A DNA stretch of 33,423 bases, taken from Pseudomonas sp. LS-2 (GTDB lineage Bacteria; Pseudomonadota; Gammaproteobacteria; Pseudomonadales; Pseudomonadaceae). Below are positions 1 through 8,528 of this stretch, in pieces. Numbering within the stretch: position 1 is the first letter of the stretch; every line of letters begins with the position of its first letter. The stretch is taken from contig NZ_QXTJ01000039.1 in assembly GCF_003605735.1 (NCBI RefSeq), forward strand, positions 606,285 to 639,707, written 5' to 3'. The translations under genes and the position numbers were made by a program. The notes beneath the pieces are model-generated. The model was not told the DNA's origin and did not search any database. It worked only from the letters and a program-made list of their open reading frames with translations.

Positions 1-759
1 TTCGAGTACCGCGTAGCAGGCGATTGGCACTTGGCAGCCGCCGTTGAGATGCTTGTTCAGTGCTCGCTCGGCGGTGACACGCACGGCGGTGTCGGCATGG
101 TGAAGGGGGGTCAGCAGCGCATGCAACTGAGTGTCGGCACTGCGACACTCGATACCCACTGCACCCTGGCCACCCGCGGGCAGACTGTGCTCGATACTGA
201 TCGCCGATGTGATGCGATCTTCGAAGCCCAAACGAATCAGTCCGGCTGCGGCAAGAATGATGGCGTCGTATTCGCCGGCATCCAGCTTGGCCAGGCGCGT
301 GTTCACGTTGCCACGCAGGAAGTGGATTTTCAGATCGGGCCGACGCGCCAGCAGTTGAGCCTGACGGCGCAGACTGGAGGTGCCGACGATGCTGCCGGCA
401 GGCAATTCGTCGAGGCTGGCGAAGGTATTGGAAACGAACGCGTCGCGCGGATCTTCCCGTTCGCAGATGCAGAACAGTCCCAGCCCCTGAGGGAAATCCA
501 TCGGCACGTCTTTCATCGAGTGAACGGCGATGTCCGCTTCGTTTTCCAGCAGTGCGGTTTCCAGCTCCTTGACGAAAAGACCCTTGCCACCGATTTTCGA
601 CAGGGGCGAGTCCAGCAGCTTGTCGCCACGGCTGACCATCGGAACGAGGGTCACGATCAGGCCAGGATGGGCTTCTTGCAGGCGGGCCTTGACGTACTCG
701 GCCTGCCAGAGGGCCAGTGCGCTTTTGCGGGTGGCGATGCGGATTTCGCGAGGGGACAT
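1..759 (-). CDS. hemC: Hydroxymethylbilane synthase (porphobilinogen deaminase), 3' end cut by window edge
   Basis: HemC joins four porphobilinogen molecules into hydroxymethylbilane in cytosolic tetrapyrrole (haem) synthesis. The gene reads leftward from ATG at 757-759 (protein begins MSPREIRIATRKSA) and leaves the window after 253 codons; the family is about 310 residues, so roughly the last 60 are missing. The cofactor loop LNGGCQVPIA is visible with the dipyrromethane-binding cysteine at residue 242, the same number as in the E. coli enzyme. It follows algR on the same strand after a 282-base gap, an order I recall as conserved in Pseudomonas. Start and identity are secure. Confidence 0.96.
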   Translation of the reverse strand, partial: MSPREIRIATRKSALALWQAEYVKARLQEAHPGLIVTLVPMVSRGDKLLDSPLSKIGGKGLFVKELETALLENEADIAVHSMKDVPMDFPQGLGLFCICEREDPRDAFVSNTFASLDELPAGSIVGTSSLRRQAQLLARRPDLKIHFLRGNVNTRLAKLDAGEYDAIILAAAGLIRLGFEDRITSAISIEHSLPAGGQGAVGIECRSADTQLHALLTPLHHADTAVRVTAERALNKHLNGGCQVPIACYAVLE

Positions 760-789
760 GAATCAATCCGTACTGAGTGAATGCGGCGG

Positions 790-819
790 ATAATAACAGT
801 TCGGCCCAATCGGGCCGAA
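790..819 (-). promoter_or_regulatory. Hairpin and possible -10 box upstream of hemC
   Basis: On the minus strand TTCGGCCC-GATT-GGGCCGAA forms a perfect 8-bp stem with a 4-base loop (800-819). It is followed at once by TATTAT (790-795), a good -10 hexamer lying about 30 bases before the hemC start. No good -35 is seen at the right spacing; the hairpin occupies that place. The hairpin could be the end of the algR transcript without a strong U tract, or it could control hemC. Confidence 0.4.
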
Positions 820-933
820 TGACTGTAATCAATCTGCTTGCATCATGGTCTCAATCGACGCACTGACGCCATGTGACGGCGTGTCGCCGTCAGAGCTGAT
901 CACGACACTGTGCGTCATGACAGGGGTCGATCC

Positions 934-999
934 GTTCCAGCACGGCGTGCCGGCGGTGACACCCTTCAAAACGCTACCGCCGGCAAGCCACGCTGCCAC
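934..999. repeat. REPIN-like 66-bp palindromic repeat, family A, copy 1
   Basis: Two inverted arms, CAGCACGGCGTGCCGGCGGT and ACCGCCGGCAAGCCACGCTG, flank a short spacer in the hemC-algR gap. The layout and the 66-base length match the copies at 4818, 25781 and 28432. This is the most diverged of the four. Confidence 0.8.
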
Positions 1000-1041
1000 A
1001 GAGGATCAACATAGAAGTGAGCACGCGCCGAACCCAAATCC

Positions 1042-1788
1042 CTATAACTGCTGCATCATCTTGCGCACACCGGCAACATGCCGGCGGCTGACGATCAGCG
1101 CATCGCCATTGAGCCCTTTGAGGAACAGCTGAAAGTGCCCCAACGGCGTGCGCTGCAGGCGTTCGATGCGATCACGGGCCACCAGCGCGTTACGGTGAAT
1201 CCGCACGAAGCGATCACCGAACTCGTCTTCCAGTGCCTTGAGTGGCTCATCAAGCAACACTTCGCCGTCCTCATGGCGCAAGGTCACGTATTTGTGATCA
1301 GCGATGAAATAGATCACATGATCCAGCGGGATCAGCTCGATCCCCTTGCGGGTCCGGGCACTGATGTGGGTGCGTGGACCGTTGCCGCTTTCTGCAGCAG
1401 GCCGGGTCATGGCTGCCAGTTGCACGCGGTTCGGCCGTTCGGCCTTACGCAGGGCTTCGAGCAGGTTCTCCGGACGCACCGGTTTGACCAGATAACCCAC
1501 GGCACTGACCTGGAAAGCCTCCAGGGCAAACTCGTCATGGGCCGTGCAGAAAACCACGGCTGGCGGTGTATCGCGTTCGCACAACCTGGCTGCCACTTGC
1601 AGCCCGTCAAGACCCGGCATGCGGATGTCGAGTAACACCACATCGGGTTTGAGACTATCGATCAGCGTCAAGGCTTCTTCGCCATTGGTGGCGCTGGGTT
1701 CAAGGACCCGATAACCCTCAAGATCACCGACCATTCGGCCCAGGCGTTCGCGGGCTAGGGGTTCGTCATCAACGATCAGGACATTCAT
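1042..1788 (-). CDS. algR: LytTR-family response regulator AlgR
   Basis: AlgR is a DNA-binding response regulator controlling alginate, type IV pilus and virulence genes in Pseudomonas. From the ATG at 1786-1788 the protein is 248 residues, the length I know for P. aeruginosa AlgR. An N-terminal receiver domain carries the acidic pair VDDE at 7-10 and the phospho-acceptor D54 in VLLDIRMPG. A C-terminal LytTR DNA-binding domain covers about residues 140-248 (ISARTRKGIELIPL, then RIHRNALV). An upstream in-frame start would add 11 residues but would run further into algZ. The chosen start overlaps the algZ stop as ATGA, indicating translational coupling with the sensor. The LytTR and receiver motifs leave little doubt. 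Confidence 0.97.
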   Translation of the reverse strand: MNVLIVDDEPLARERLGRMVGDLEGYRVLEPSATNGEEALTLIDSLKPDVVLLDIRMPGLDGLQVAARLCERDTPPAVVFCTAHDEFALEAFQVSAVGYLVKPVRPENLLEALRKAERPNRVQLAAMTRPAAESGNGPRTHISARTRKGIELIPLDHVIYFIADHKYVTLRHEDGEVLLDEPLKALEDEFGDRFVRIHRNALVARDRIERLQRTPLGHFQLFLKGLNGDALIVSRRHVAGVRKMMQQL

Positions 1789-2867
1789 ATTGCTCTGGCT
1801 TCCTGCGTGAGTCTCGCACAAGGATAGCGTAGACAGGTGAAGTGACGACCGTCACGGCGCTCCACGCTCAGACTCGCGAGAGGGCCAAAAAGTGCCGTGA
1901 GGCGGGCGCCGATATTTGCCAAGGCCTGCTGAGTGCCGCTTGAAGTCTGCCGCGGCGCGACTTCTTCATAGGGATTACTGACGCGCAATATGAATACTCC
2001 CCGTTCGTAGTCCGCCTCGACCCGGACCACACCGCCTTCGACACTGGGCGCGATACCGTAAATCAATGCGTTCTCAAGTAATGGCTGCAAGGTTAGCTGG
2101 GGAATCGGCAAGTCGTCGGGAATTGCACTGACGTCCCAGTCCAACTGTAGACGCTCGCCAAGTCGATATTGCTCAATCGATAGATAACGTTTGGCCAACT
2201 CCAGTTCTTCGCGCCACGTGGTCAGGCTGCCGGGCTTTCCCAGACTGGCGCGAAACAGGTCCGACAGGTCCAACACTGCCTGTTCGGCCTTGTTCGGGTC
2301 CGTGGCGACCAGACTGGCAATGCTGTTTAGCGTGTTGAACAGAAAATGCGGCCGGATACGCGCCTGCAATGACTCGATCCTGGCCCGCAGCTCCGCCTGT
2401 TGCTGTTTGCGCCACTGACTTTGCAGATAAAAGTAGCGCAACATCAGCGCCGACATGATCAAGGCTATCAATGAGTAACGAAGATAGCGCTCGATGACAC
2501 CATCGACGGGCGTCGTGACTGCCAACTGACAATAGTCAGTGACGGCTGTACACAGCAAGGTGACCGCCATGACCAGAAAACATCCGATGGCGCCGGCAAC
2601 ACCTGCCTGAAGTCGGGCAAGCCACGGGCGCAAGCCACACAGCAACGCGGCAGAAAGCAGCACGATCCACTGCACGAACAGCGATATCAGCGCCAGTCTC
2701 ACCCAATCGAAACCCGGACGCATCGGCTCGACCAATACCAGCACCAATACCAACAGCTCTGCCAGCACGACCAGAACCAGCAGCGCCTGCGGCAGGCACA
2801 GCTCCGGGAGGAAGAACTCTTTGCCGGGCGAAGCGCTCTGGCCCGGATTGTTGCGCTCGTTTTGCAT
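1785..2867 (-). CDS. algZ: LytS-like sensor histidine kinase AlgZ/FimS
   Basis: This is the membrane sensor partner of AlgR. I chose ATG at 2865-2867 (MQNERNN, 360 aa), preceded by GGAG. An upstream in-frame start would add 24 residues and push the gene into the argH promoter region. After the short motif FFLPELCLP, four hydrophobic segments lie at roughly residues 25-47, 56-80, 90-108 and 136-150. The cytoplasmic part has the His_kinase motif RPHFLFN with H174, the N-box-like LLENALIYGI and a glycine-rich ANIGARLTALFG, all typical of the LytS/YehU class rather than classical HisKA kinases. The stop overlaps algR by four bases. Confidence 0.95.
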   Translation of the reverse strand: MQNERNNPGQSASPGKEFFLPELCLPQALLVLVVLAELLVLVLVLVEPMRPGFDWVRLALISLFVQWIVLLSAALLCGLRPWLARLQAGVAGAIGCFLVMAVTLLCTAVTDYCQLAVTTPVDGVIERYLRYSLIALIMSALMLRYFYLQSQWRKQQQAELRARIESLQARIRPHFLFNTLNSIASLVATDPNKAEQAVLDLSDLFRASLGKPGSLTTWREELELAKRYLSIEQYRLGERLQLDWDVSAIPDDLPIPQLTLQPLLENALIYGIAPSVEGGVVRVEADYERGVFILRVSNPYEEVAPRQTSSGTQQALANIGARLTALFGPLASLSVERRDGRHFTCLRYPCARLTQEARAI

Positions 2868-2933
2868 GGCTCCAGTCTCCGCGCTCGCACCCCGGCGGGC
2901 AAGCTGTCCGGAATAAAAAACCGGCAATGCTGT

Positions 2934-2939
2934 TATCAT
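2934..2939 (+). promoter_or_regulatory. Possible -10 element for argH
   Basis: TATCAT lies 84 bases before the argH start, in the 155-base gap shared with divergent algZ. No convincing -35 sits 16-18 bases upstream, so this is a weak call. Confidence 0.3.
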
Positions 2940-3022
2940 CGCCCGCGCCTTTTAAAATCGGCCAAGTCACTTTTCACCAAACAGTCATCAGCACAGTAAT
3001 CAGCAGAGCAGCGAGCGAATCC

Positions 3023-4417
3023 ATGAGCACCGACAAGACCAACCAGTCCTGGGGCGGCCGCTTCAGTGAACCCGTCGACGCCTTCGTCGCGCGCTTCACC
3101 GCCTCCGTCACCTTCGACCAACGCCTCTATCGCCACGACATCATGGGCTCGGTTGCCCACGCCACGATGCTGGCCAAGGTCGGCGTGCTGACCGATGCCG
3201 AGCGCGACACCATCATCGATGGCCTGAAAACCATTCAGGGCGAAATCGAGGCCGGCTCTTTCGACTGGCGTGTGGACCTGGAAGACGTGCACATGAACAT
3301 CGAGGCGCGTCTGACCGACCGCATCGGTATCACTGGCAAGAAACTGCACACTGGCCGTAGCCGCAACGACCAGGTCGCCACCGACATCCGCCTGTGGCTG
3401 CGTGACGAAATCGACCTGATCCTGGCTGAGATCACTCGGCTGCAAGAAGGCCTGCTGGGCCTGGCCGAGCGCGAAGCCGACACCATCATGCCGGGCTTCA
3501 CTCACCTGCAGACCGCACAGCCGGTGACCTTCGGGCATCACATGCTGGCCTGGTTCGAGATGCTTAGCCGCGATTACGAGCGCCTGGTCGACTGCCGCAA
3601 GCGCACCAACCGCATGCCATTGGGCAGCGCTGCGTTGGCGGGCACCACTTACCCCATCGACCGCGAACTCACCTGCCAGTTACTGGGCTTCGAAGCCGTG
3701 GGCGGCAACTCGCTGGACAGCGTGTCGGATCGCGACTTCGCCATCGAATTCTGCTCGGCAGCGAGCATTGCGATGATGCACCTGTCGCGCTTCTCCGAAG
3801 AGCTGGTGCTGTGGACCAGTGCGCAGTTCCAGTTCATTGATTTGCCAGACCGCTTTTGCACCGGCAGCTCGATCATGCCGCAAAAGAAAAACCCGGACGT
3901 CCCGGAGCTGGTCCGTGGCAAGAGCGGCCGCGTGTTCGGCGCCCTTATGGGCCTGCTGACCTTGATGAAGGGCCAGCCTCTGGCCTACAACAAGGACAAC
4001 CAGGAAGACAAAGAGCCGCTGTTCGACGCCGCCGACACGCTGCGTGACTCGCTGCGCGCCTTCGCCGACATGATTCCTGCGATCAAGCCAAAGCACGCGA
4101 TCATGCGTGAAGCGGCCTTGCGCGGTTTCTCCACCGCGACCGACCTGGCTGACTATCTGGTGCGCCGGGGCCTGCCGTTCCGTGACTGTCACGAGATCGT
4201 CGGCCATGCCGTGAAATACGGCGTGGAAACCGGTAAGGATCTGGCGGAAATGACCCTGGAGGAATTGCGCCAGTTCAGTGATCAGATCGAGCAGGACGTG
4301 TTCGCCGTGTTGACTCTGGAAGGCTCGGTCAACGCCCGCAACCACATCGGCGGTACCGCGCCTGCGCAGGTAACGGCTGCCGTGGGGCGTGGCAAGCAAT
4401 TGCTGGCCAACCGTTAA
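3023..4417 (+). CDS. argH: Argininosuccinate lyase
   Basis: ArgH splits argininosuccinate into arginine and fumarate, the last step of arginine synthesis, in the cytosol. The ATG at 3023 gives 464 residues (MSTDKTNQSWGGRFSEP), the normal family length. An in-frame start at 2927 would add 32 residues unlike the family. The fumarase/lyase signature GSSIMPQKKNP is at 281-291, with the catalytic serine loop at S282-S283. The TGRSRNDQVATD substrate-binding motif lies around residue 110. It is divergent from algZ and followed by a GC-rich hairpin. Confidence 0.98.
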   Translation: MSTDKTNQSWGGRFSEPVDAFVARFTASVTFDQRLYRHDIMGSVAHATMLAKVGVLTDAERDTIIDGLKTIQGEIEAGSFDWRVDLEDVHMNIEARLTDRIGITGKKLHTGRSRNDQVATDIRLWLRDEIDLILAEITRLQEGLLGLAEREADTIMPGFTHLQTAQPVTFGHHMLAWFEMLSRDYERLVDCRKRTNRMPLGSAALAGTTYPIDRELTCQLLGFEAVGGNSLDSVSDRDFAIEFCSAASIAMMHLSRFSEELVLWTSAQFQFIDLPDRFCTGSSIMPQKKNPDVPELVRGKSGRVFGALMGLLTLMKGQPLAYNKDNQEDKEPLFDAADTLRDSLRAFADMIPAIKPKHAIMREAALRGFSTATDLADYLVRRGLPFRDCHEIVGHAVKYGVETGKDLAEMTLEELRQFSDQIEQDVFAVLTLEGSVNARNHIGGTAPAQVTAAVGRGKQLLANR

Positions 4418-4429
4418 GCGATACCGAGC

Positions 4430-4451
4430 GGGCCGCCCCGGAGGGCGGCCC
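4430..4451 (+). terminator. Hairpin after argH
   Basis: GGGCCGCCC and GGGCGGCCC form a 9-bp all-GC stem around a 4-base loop, 12 bases after the argH stop. A proper T tract is absent (CATTCATTT follows), so it may attenuate rather than fully stop transcription into the next gene. Confidence 0.6.
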
Positions 4452-4478
4452 CATTCATTTCCAGGACCCGAGAACACC

Positions 4479-4772
4479 ATGAGCGACAAGATCGACAACG
4501 ACGAAGAAGAGTTCGCTGAATCGACCCTGATCCAGGCCATCGAAAACCAGATCGAAAGCGATAACCCACCTGCCGCCAAAGCCACGTTCAACAAGCTGAC
4601 GCTGGTCGGTTATGAGCGCGACGACATCCTTGAGATGATGGCCCACGTCCTGGCCGTCGAGATCGACGGGATTCTTGAAGAAGACCGCCCGTTCAACACT
4701 GAGTGGTACGAAAAAGCCCTGCGCGCCCTGCCAGAGATGCCACCGGGTGTGAAGCTGGACGAAGGCGAGTAA
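4479..4772 (+). CDS. Conserved small acidic Pseudomonas protein, function unknown
   Basis: A 97-residue soluble protein starting MSDKIDNDEEEF, with a strongly acidic N-terminus and a predicted mostly helical body (TLIQAIENQIESDNPPAA, DDILEMMAHVLAVEIDGIL). No signal peptide, membrane segment or cysteine pattern is seen. I chose ATG at 4479 because a longer in-frame start at 4389 would lie inside argH and pass through the hairpin. It follows argH by 61 bases, matching a hypothetical gene I recall at this position in P. aeruginosa. I cannot assign a function. Confidence 0.85.
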   Translation: MSDKIDNDEEEFAESTLIQAIENQIESDNPPAAKATFNKLTLVGYERDDILEMMAHVLAVEIDGILEEDRPFNTEWYEKALRALPEMPPGVKLDEGE

Positions 4773-4817
4773 CTCCCCTCCGGTTTTCGACTCATATCCC
4801 AAGCCGCTGGGTGATAG

Positions 4818-4883
4818 ATAGCAGCACGGCTTGCCGGCGGTAGCGGTTTGGAGAACGTCACCACCGCCAAGCCGTGCTGCTAC
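4818..4883. repeat. REPIN-like 66-bp palindromic repeat, family A, copy 2
   Basis: TAGCAGCACGGCTTGCCGG pairs with CCAAGCCGTGCTGCTA across a short spacer. It lies in the 291-base gap between the small acidic gene and the TIGR02647 gene. I see nothing else in that gap. The right arm lacks the GGC of other copies. Confidence 0.85.
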
Positions 4884-5063
4884 AAGGGTGATCGTCAGTT
4901 CCAATCCCCCCGCTCCCCGCCATCTGACGACCGGCCAGATACTTTCGGCAAAACCTCCAGACCCTAACTACACTCCAGATGCCCCGCTGCCGCGTGACCT
5001 ACGGGGCTGTCACGTCTGCGATTCGTTCGCCGCGTCATCAATTAGAAAAAGTCTGGAGCACCT

Positions 5064-5312
5064 ATGTCGTTTACCCCTGAATTGGTTGCCGAACTGGAAA
5101 TCCTGTCACTGTTCAACCTGAGCAATACCCAGGAGGGCCTCAAAGTCCACCACGTGGCTGCTCCCACCGCTGTCGCTGCTGCCAAAAGACTCTTCGAGAA
5201 AGGCCTGACCACTCAGGTCGACGGGGGCTATCTGACCAGTCTGGGACTGGATGCCGCCGAACACGCACAATCGCTGCTGATCATTCTCACCACTGCACAG
5301 GAAGCGGCCTGA
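5064..5312 (+). CDS. TIGR02647-family protein
   Basis: An 82-residue protein (MSFTPELVAELEILSLFNL) of a family confined largely to Pseudomonas and relatives. It has been annotated as a putative DNA-binding protein, but no function is established to my knowledge. The sequence is a compact helical protein with a helix-rich middle (AVAAAKRLFEKGL) and a short 'DGGYLTSLGLDAAEHA' stretch resembling winged-helix ends. GGAG at 5055-5058 with a 5-base spacer fixes the start. It precedes cyaA on the same strand, separated by a perfect 13-bp inverted repeat. Confidence 0.85.
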   Translation: MSFTPELVAELEILSLFNLSNTQEGLKVHHVAAPTAVAAAKRLFEKGLTTQVDGGYLTSLGLDAAEHAQSLLIILTTAQEAA

Positions 5313-5321
5313 AATCGCCGA

Positions 5322-5364
5322 TCGCGAAACCTTTGCCCGGATGCATGAAATAAAGGTTTCGCGA
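5322..5364. repeat. Perfect 13-bp inverted repeat between TIGR02647 gene and cyaA
   Basis: TCGCGAAACCTTT (5322-5334) and AAAGGTTTCGCGA (5352-5364) are perfect inverted copies around 17 bases that include ATGCAT. It begins 10 bases after the upstream stop and lies about 150 bases before cyaA. No T run follows. It could be a transcript-end hairpin or an operator. Confidence 0.6.
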
Positions 5365-5515
5365 ACCCTTCATTTGTAAGATGCTGCGCCGATAAAAATC
5401 TGGTGCCAGAAAAAAGACATCCAGCCGCGTTGACGACAGCCGCCTGATGCTGACTCTTCTTTGCTGTCGCCTTGCTCGCCACCCCAGCAGTGCCGTTCGT
5501 CGGCCTTGAGTCGCG

Positions 5516-8377
5516 ATGACGCGTAGTTTTGAAATCCGCCCTGATCTGGATGAGGGCATCGACCGCAAGGTTCTCAGCCAGCTCCGCAACCGCTTCCTGT
5601 CCCTGAATGAAGGGCGGCTCGGTCGTGCCAACGAAGGCCTGTCCACACGCCAGCAATCGGTCCTCACCCTGCTGCCGCTGTTCTTCCACGTCAATCATCC
5701 GCTGCTGCCTGGCTATGTCTCCGGCGCCACGCCCGCCGGTGTCTCGAACTACGAACCCGACGCCCAGGCCCTTGCCGAAGCGCAGCGCCTGACGCGCTCG
5801 TTCTCCTATCGCCCCAGGCGCGGCAATGCTGCGCAGCCGATCCACGGAATTTTCCTGATGGGCAGCCTTGGCACACTCGCCCAGGCCGATCAGAGCGACA
5901 TGGACGTATGGATCTGTCACGACACGGACCTTTCCCCCGAAGAAGTGCTGGAGCTGCGCAAGAAGTGCCAGACACTGGAAACATGGGCCGCCACCATGGG
6001 CGCAGAAGCGCATTTCTTCCTCATTGATCCCGAGCGCTTCGTGCTGGGGGAGCGTGACGCACAGCTCAGCGGCGAAGATTGCGGAACAACTCAGCATTAC
6101 CTGCTCCTCGACGAGTTTTACCGTACGGCCATCTGGCTTGCCGGTCGCACCCCCATGTGGTGGCTGGTCCCGGTCTATGAAGAAGCGCGCTACGCCGAAT
6201 ACACCCATACGCTGATCTCCAAGCGCTTCATTCGGGCAGATGAAGTCATCGACTTGGGCAACATGTCGCACATTCCGCCGGGCGAGTTCATCGGAGCCGG
6301 GCTGTGGCATTTGTTCAAGGGTATCGACTCCCCTTACAAGTCAGTGCTCAAGCTACTGCTGACGGAGGTCTACGCCAGCGAACACCCCCAGGTCCAGTGC
6401 CTGAGCATGCGCTTCAAACAGCAGGTATTCGCCAACTCCACGGACCTCGACGAGCTGGACCCATACATGATGGTCTACCGCCGAATCGAGGAGTACCTGC
6501 GCCATCGCGGCGAACAGGAGCGCCTGGAGCTGGTGCGTCGCAGCCTGTACCTGAAAGTGAACAAAAGGCTCACCGGGCTGCCACGCCAACGCTCCACCAG
6601 TTGGCAACGGTTGCTGCTGGAACGTCTGGCGAAGGAATGGAAATGGGACGAACGCCAACTGGCGCTGCTCGACAGTCGCAGCCAATGGAAAGTACGTCAG
6701 GTGTCCAGCGAGCGCCGCGCACTGGTCAGTGAACTCAATTACAGCTATCGCTTCCTGACTCAGTTCGCTCGCACGCAGAACGCTGTCAGTTCGATCAACA
6801 AACGCGATCTCAACGTACTGGGACGCCGCCTCTACGCGGCCTTCGAGCGCAAGGCGGGCAAGGTCGAATTCGTCAATCCGGGCATCGCCCCGGATCTGGC
6901 CGAGGACACGCTTACCTTGGTGCAATCACCCAACAAGCGCGAACCCGGCAAATATCAGTGGGGCTTGTACAACGGCAATCTCGGGGTCCATGAGTGGGAG
7001 GCCTTTGCGCCAATCAAGCGCAGTCGAGAACTGTTGGAACTGTTGACCTGGTGCCATCGCAACAACGTGATCGACAGTACCACCCGCCTCGCACTCCACC
7101 CCGGTACCAGCGATCTGACCGAGTTCGAGTTGTTCAATCTTCAGGGCGCGCTACAGCAAAGCATCCCGCTACCCCTGGAAATGGTCCACGAAGACGCGCT
7201 GCTCAGGCCGAGTGTGCCGAGCGAAGTTCTGCTGCTGGTCAATGTGGGGGTCGATCCGCTCAAGCATCACAAGGACTTGAACATCCTGATGACCACCGAG
7301 CGCACCGACTCCTTGAGCTACGCCGGGGTCAGGGAGAATCTGGTGCTGACCTTCGACCAGATCACCCTCAATAGCTGGAACGAGGTACTGGTCAACCGCT
7401 TCGACGGCCCTCACGCGCTGCTCGATTGCATGACCGACTTGCTCAACAACCTGCCCGAGAGCTCGCCCAAGCCGGTCATTCGAGTACGCTGCTTCTGCCA
7501 CAACCGCGCGCCCGCCATTGCGCAACGGGTCGAGGAGTTGATCAGTACCGCGCAATTGCTGCTGACGCGGCGGCTGAATCATCGTTACCTGATTCAGGTG
7601 GAGCAGCGCTATCACGTATTGGAAATGACACCAGGCCAAGTCAGTCACGTCTCGCTTGAAACGTTGCCTGCGCTCTACGAATATCTGGGCGAAGAACTGC
7701 CGGGTTACAGCCCGATTCATCTTGATCCGCAAGCGCTGGATGACAGTGATCTGTCGCTGATCATTCCCCATGGTCAGCCGGAATGCATTCAGGTGTTCTA
7801 CCGCATCAGCGAACCTCACGCGGACCTGTACGTGCTCGATGAACACAATGCGCTGTGGCATCAGCGACTGCCGTATCACGATGAGCCCAGCCTGCTGATG
7901 CCACTGCAGCGGTTTCTGCATTCGTTGATGTATCGCCGTGGCGCACTGCTGCCGCTGGACAACCCGCTGGAGCCTTCGTCGCTGGAAACCCTGTATTACC
8001 GCGTTACCCCGGACGGCGCCGGTCGCGCGCGGCGAGTCGAACAACGCCTGGCACCGGTCATGCCGACCGACAAACCGTTCTATGACGTACAGGCCATCGT
8101 CGAAGAAGCTTCACCGGGACAGGTCAGCGTCACCCTGTATTGCGACGGTATGGAGTTCTCCGAGCTGGAATTCGGCGAGCAACTCTTCAGCGTTGTGGCG
8201 CGGCAGATTCTCGACCAGCGCAGCGAGCCACAGCGCTATCGCTGCTACATCACCGACCTTGATCTGTCTGGGATATTGGCTGATACGCAAGGGCAGACGA
8301 TCCTGTTCCTGCGCTACAAGGCCGAGCTTGAGAAGTCGTTGAATGAGGCGATGGATGAGGCGATGGATGAGGCTTGA
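5516..8377 (+). CDS. cyaA: Class I adenylate cyclase
   Basis: CyaA makes cAMP from ATP in the cytosol; in Pseudomonas cAMP acts through Vfr. The protein is 953 residues, beginning MTRSFEIRPDLDEGIDRKVL. The N-terminal nucleotidyltransferase core has MGSLGT at 115-120 and the metal-binding pair SDMDVW (D128, D130), as in class I enterobacterial-type cyclases. The long C-terminal part is the regulatory region of that class. The Shine-Dalgarno is poor (only GAG five bases before the ATG), suggesting weak translation. The extreme C-terminus is made by a 12-base tandem repeat (NEAMDEAMDEA). A convergent gene follows beyond a REP element. Confidence 0.96.
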   Translation: MTRSFEIRPDLDEGIDRKVLSQLRNRFLSLNEGRLGRANEGLSTRQQSVLTLLPLFFHVNHPLLPGYVSGATPAGVSNYEPDAQALAEAQRLTRSFSYRPRRGNAAQPIHGIFLMGSLGTLAQADQSDMDVWICHDTDLSPEEVLELRKKCQTLETWAATMGAEAHFFLIDPERFVLGERDAQLSGEDCGTTQHYLLLDEFYRTAIWLAGRTPMWWLVPVYEEARYAEYTHTLISKRFIRADEVIDLGNMSHIPPGEFIGAGLWHLFKGIDSPYKSVLKLLLTEVYASEHPQVQCLSMRFKQQVFANSTDLDELDPYMMVYRRIEEYLRHRGEQERLELVRRSLYLKVNKRLTGLPRQRSTSWQRLLLERLAKEWKWDERQLALLDSRSQWKVRQVSSERRALVSELNYSYRFLTQFARTQNAVSSINKRDLNVLGRRLYAAFERKAGKVEFVNPGIAPDLAEDTLTLVQSPNKREPGKYQWGLYNGNLGVHEWEAFAPIKRSRELLELLTWCHRNNVIDSTTRLALHPGTSDLTEFELFNLQGALQQSIPLPLEMVHEDALLRPSVPSEVLLLVNVGVDPLKHHKDLNILMTTERTDSLSYAGVRENLVLTFDQITLNSWNEVLVNRFDGPHALLDCMTDLLNNLPESSPKPVIRVRCFCHNRAPAIAQRVEELISTAQLLLTRRLNHRYLIQVEQRYHVLEMTPGQVSHVSLETLPALYEYLGEELPGYSPIHLDPQALDDSDLSLIIPHGQPECIQVFYRISEPHADLYVLDEHNALWHQRLPYHDEPSLLMPLQRFLHSLMYRRGALLPLDNPLEPSSLETLYYRVTPDGAGRARRVEQRLAPVMPTDKPFYDVQAIVEEASPGQVSVTLYCDGMEFSELEFGEQLFSVVARQILDQRSEPQRYRCYITDLDLSGILADTQGQTILFLRYKAELEKSLNEAMDEAMDEA

Positions 8378-8416
8378 TGGGCGTTCTACTCGGCATCATG
8401 GCTGACGCAAGACCCA

Positions 8417-8504
8417 GTAGGAGTGAGCTTGCTCGCGAGAGGCCGGCGCATCCAGTACATGTTCAGAGGCCGAAGTCAGTATTCGCGAGCAAGCTCACTC
8501 GTAC
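8417..8504. repeat. REP doublet, family B
   Basis: GTAGGAGTGAGCTTGCTCGC (8417-8436) and its near-inverse GCGAGCAAGCTCACTCGTAC (8485-8504) enclose about 48 bases between convergent cyaA and the DUF1289 gene. This is the common Pseudomonas REP core with GCTTGCTCGCGA, different from the 66-bp family. Truncated single copies occur at 28370 and 33024. Confidence 0.85.
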
Positions 8505-8528
8505 AGGGGGGGCGAATTCATCAGAGGT

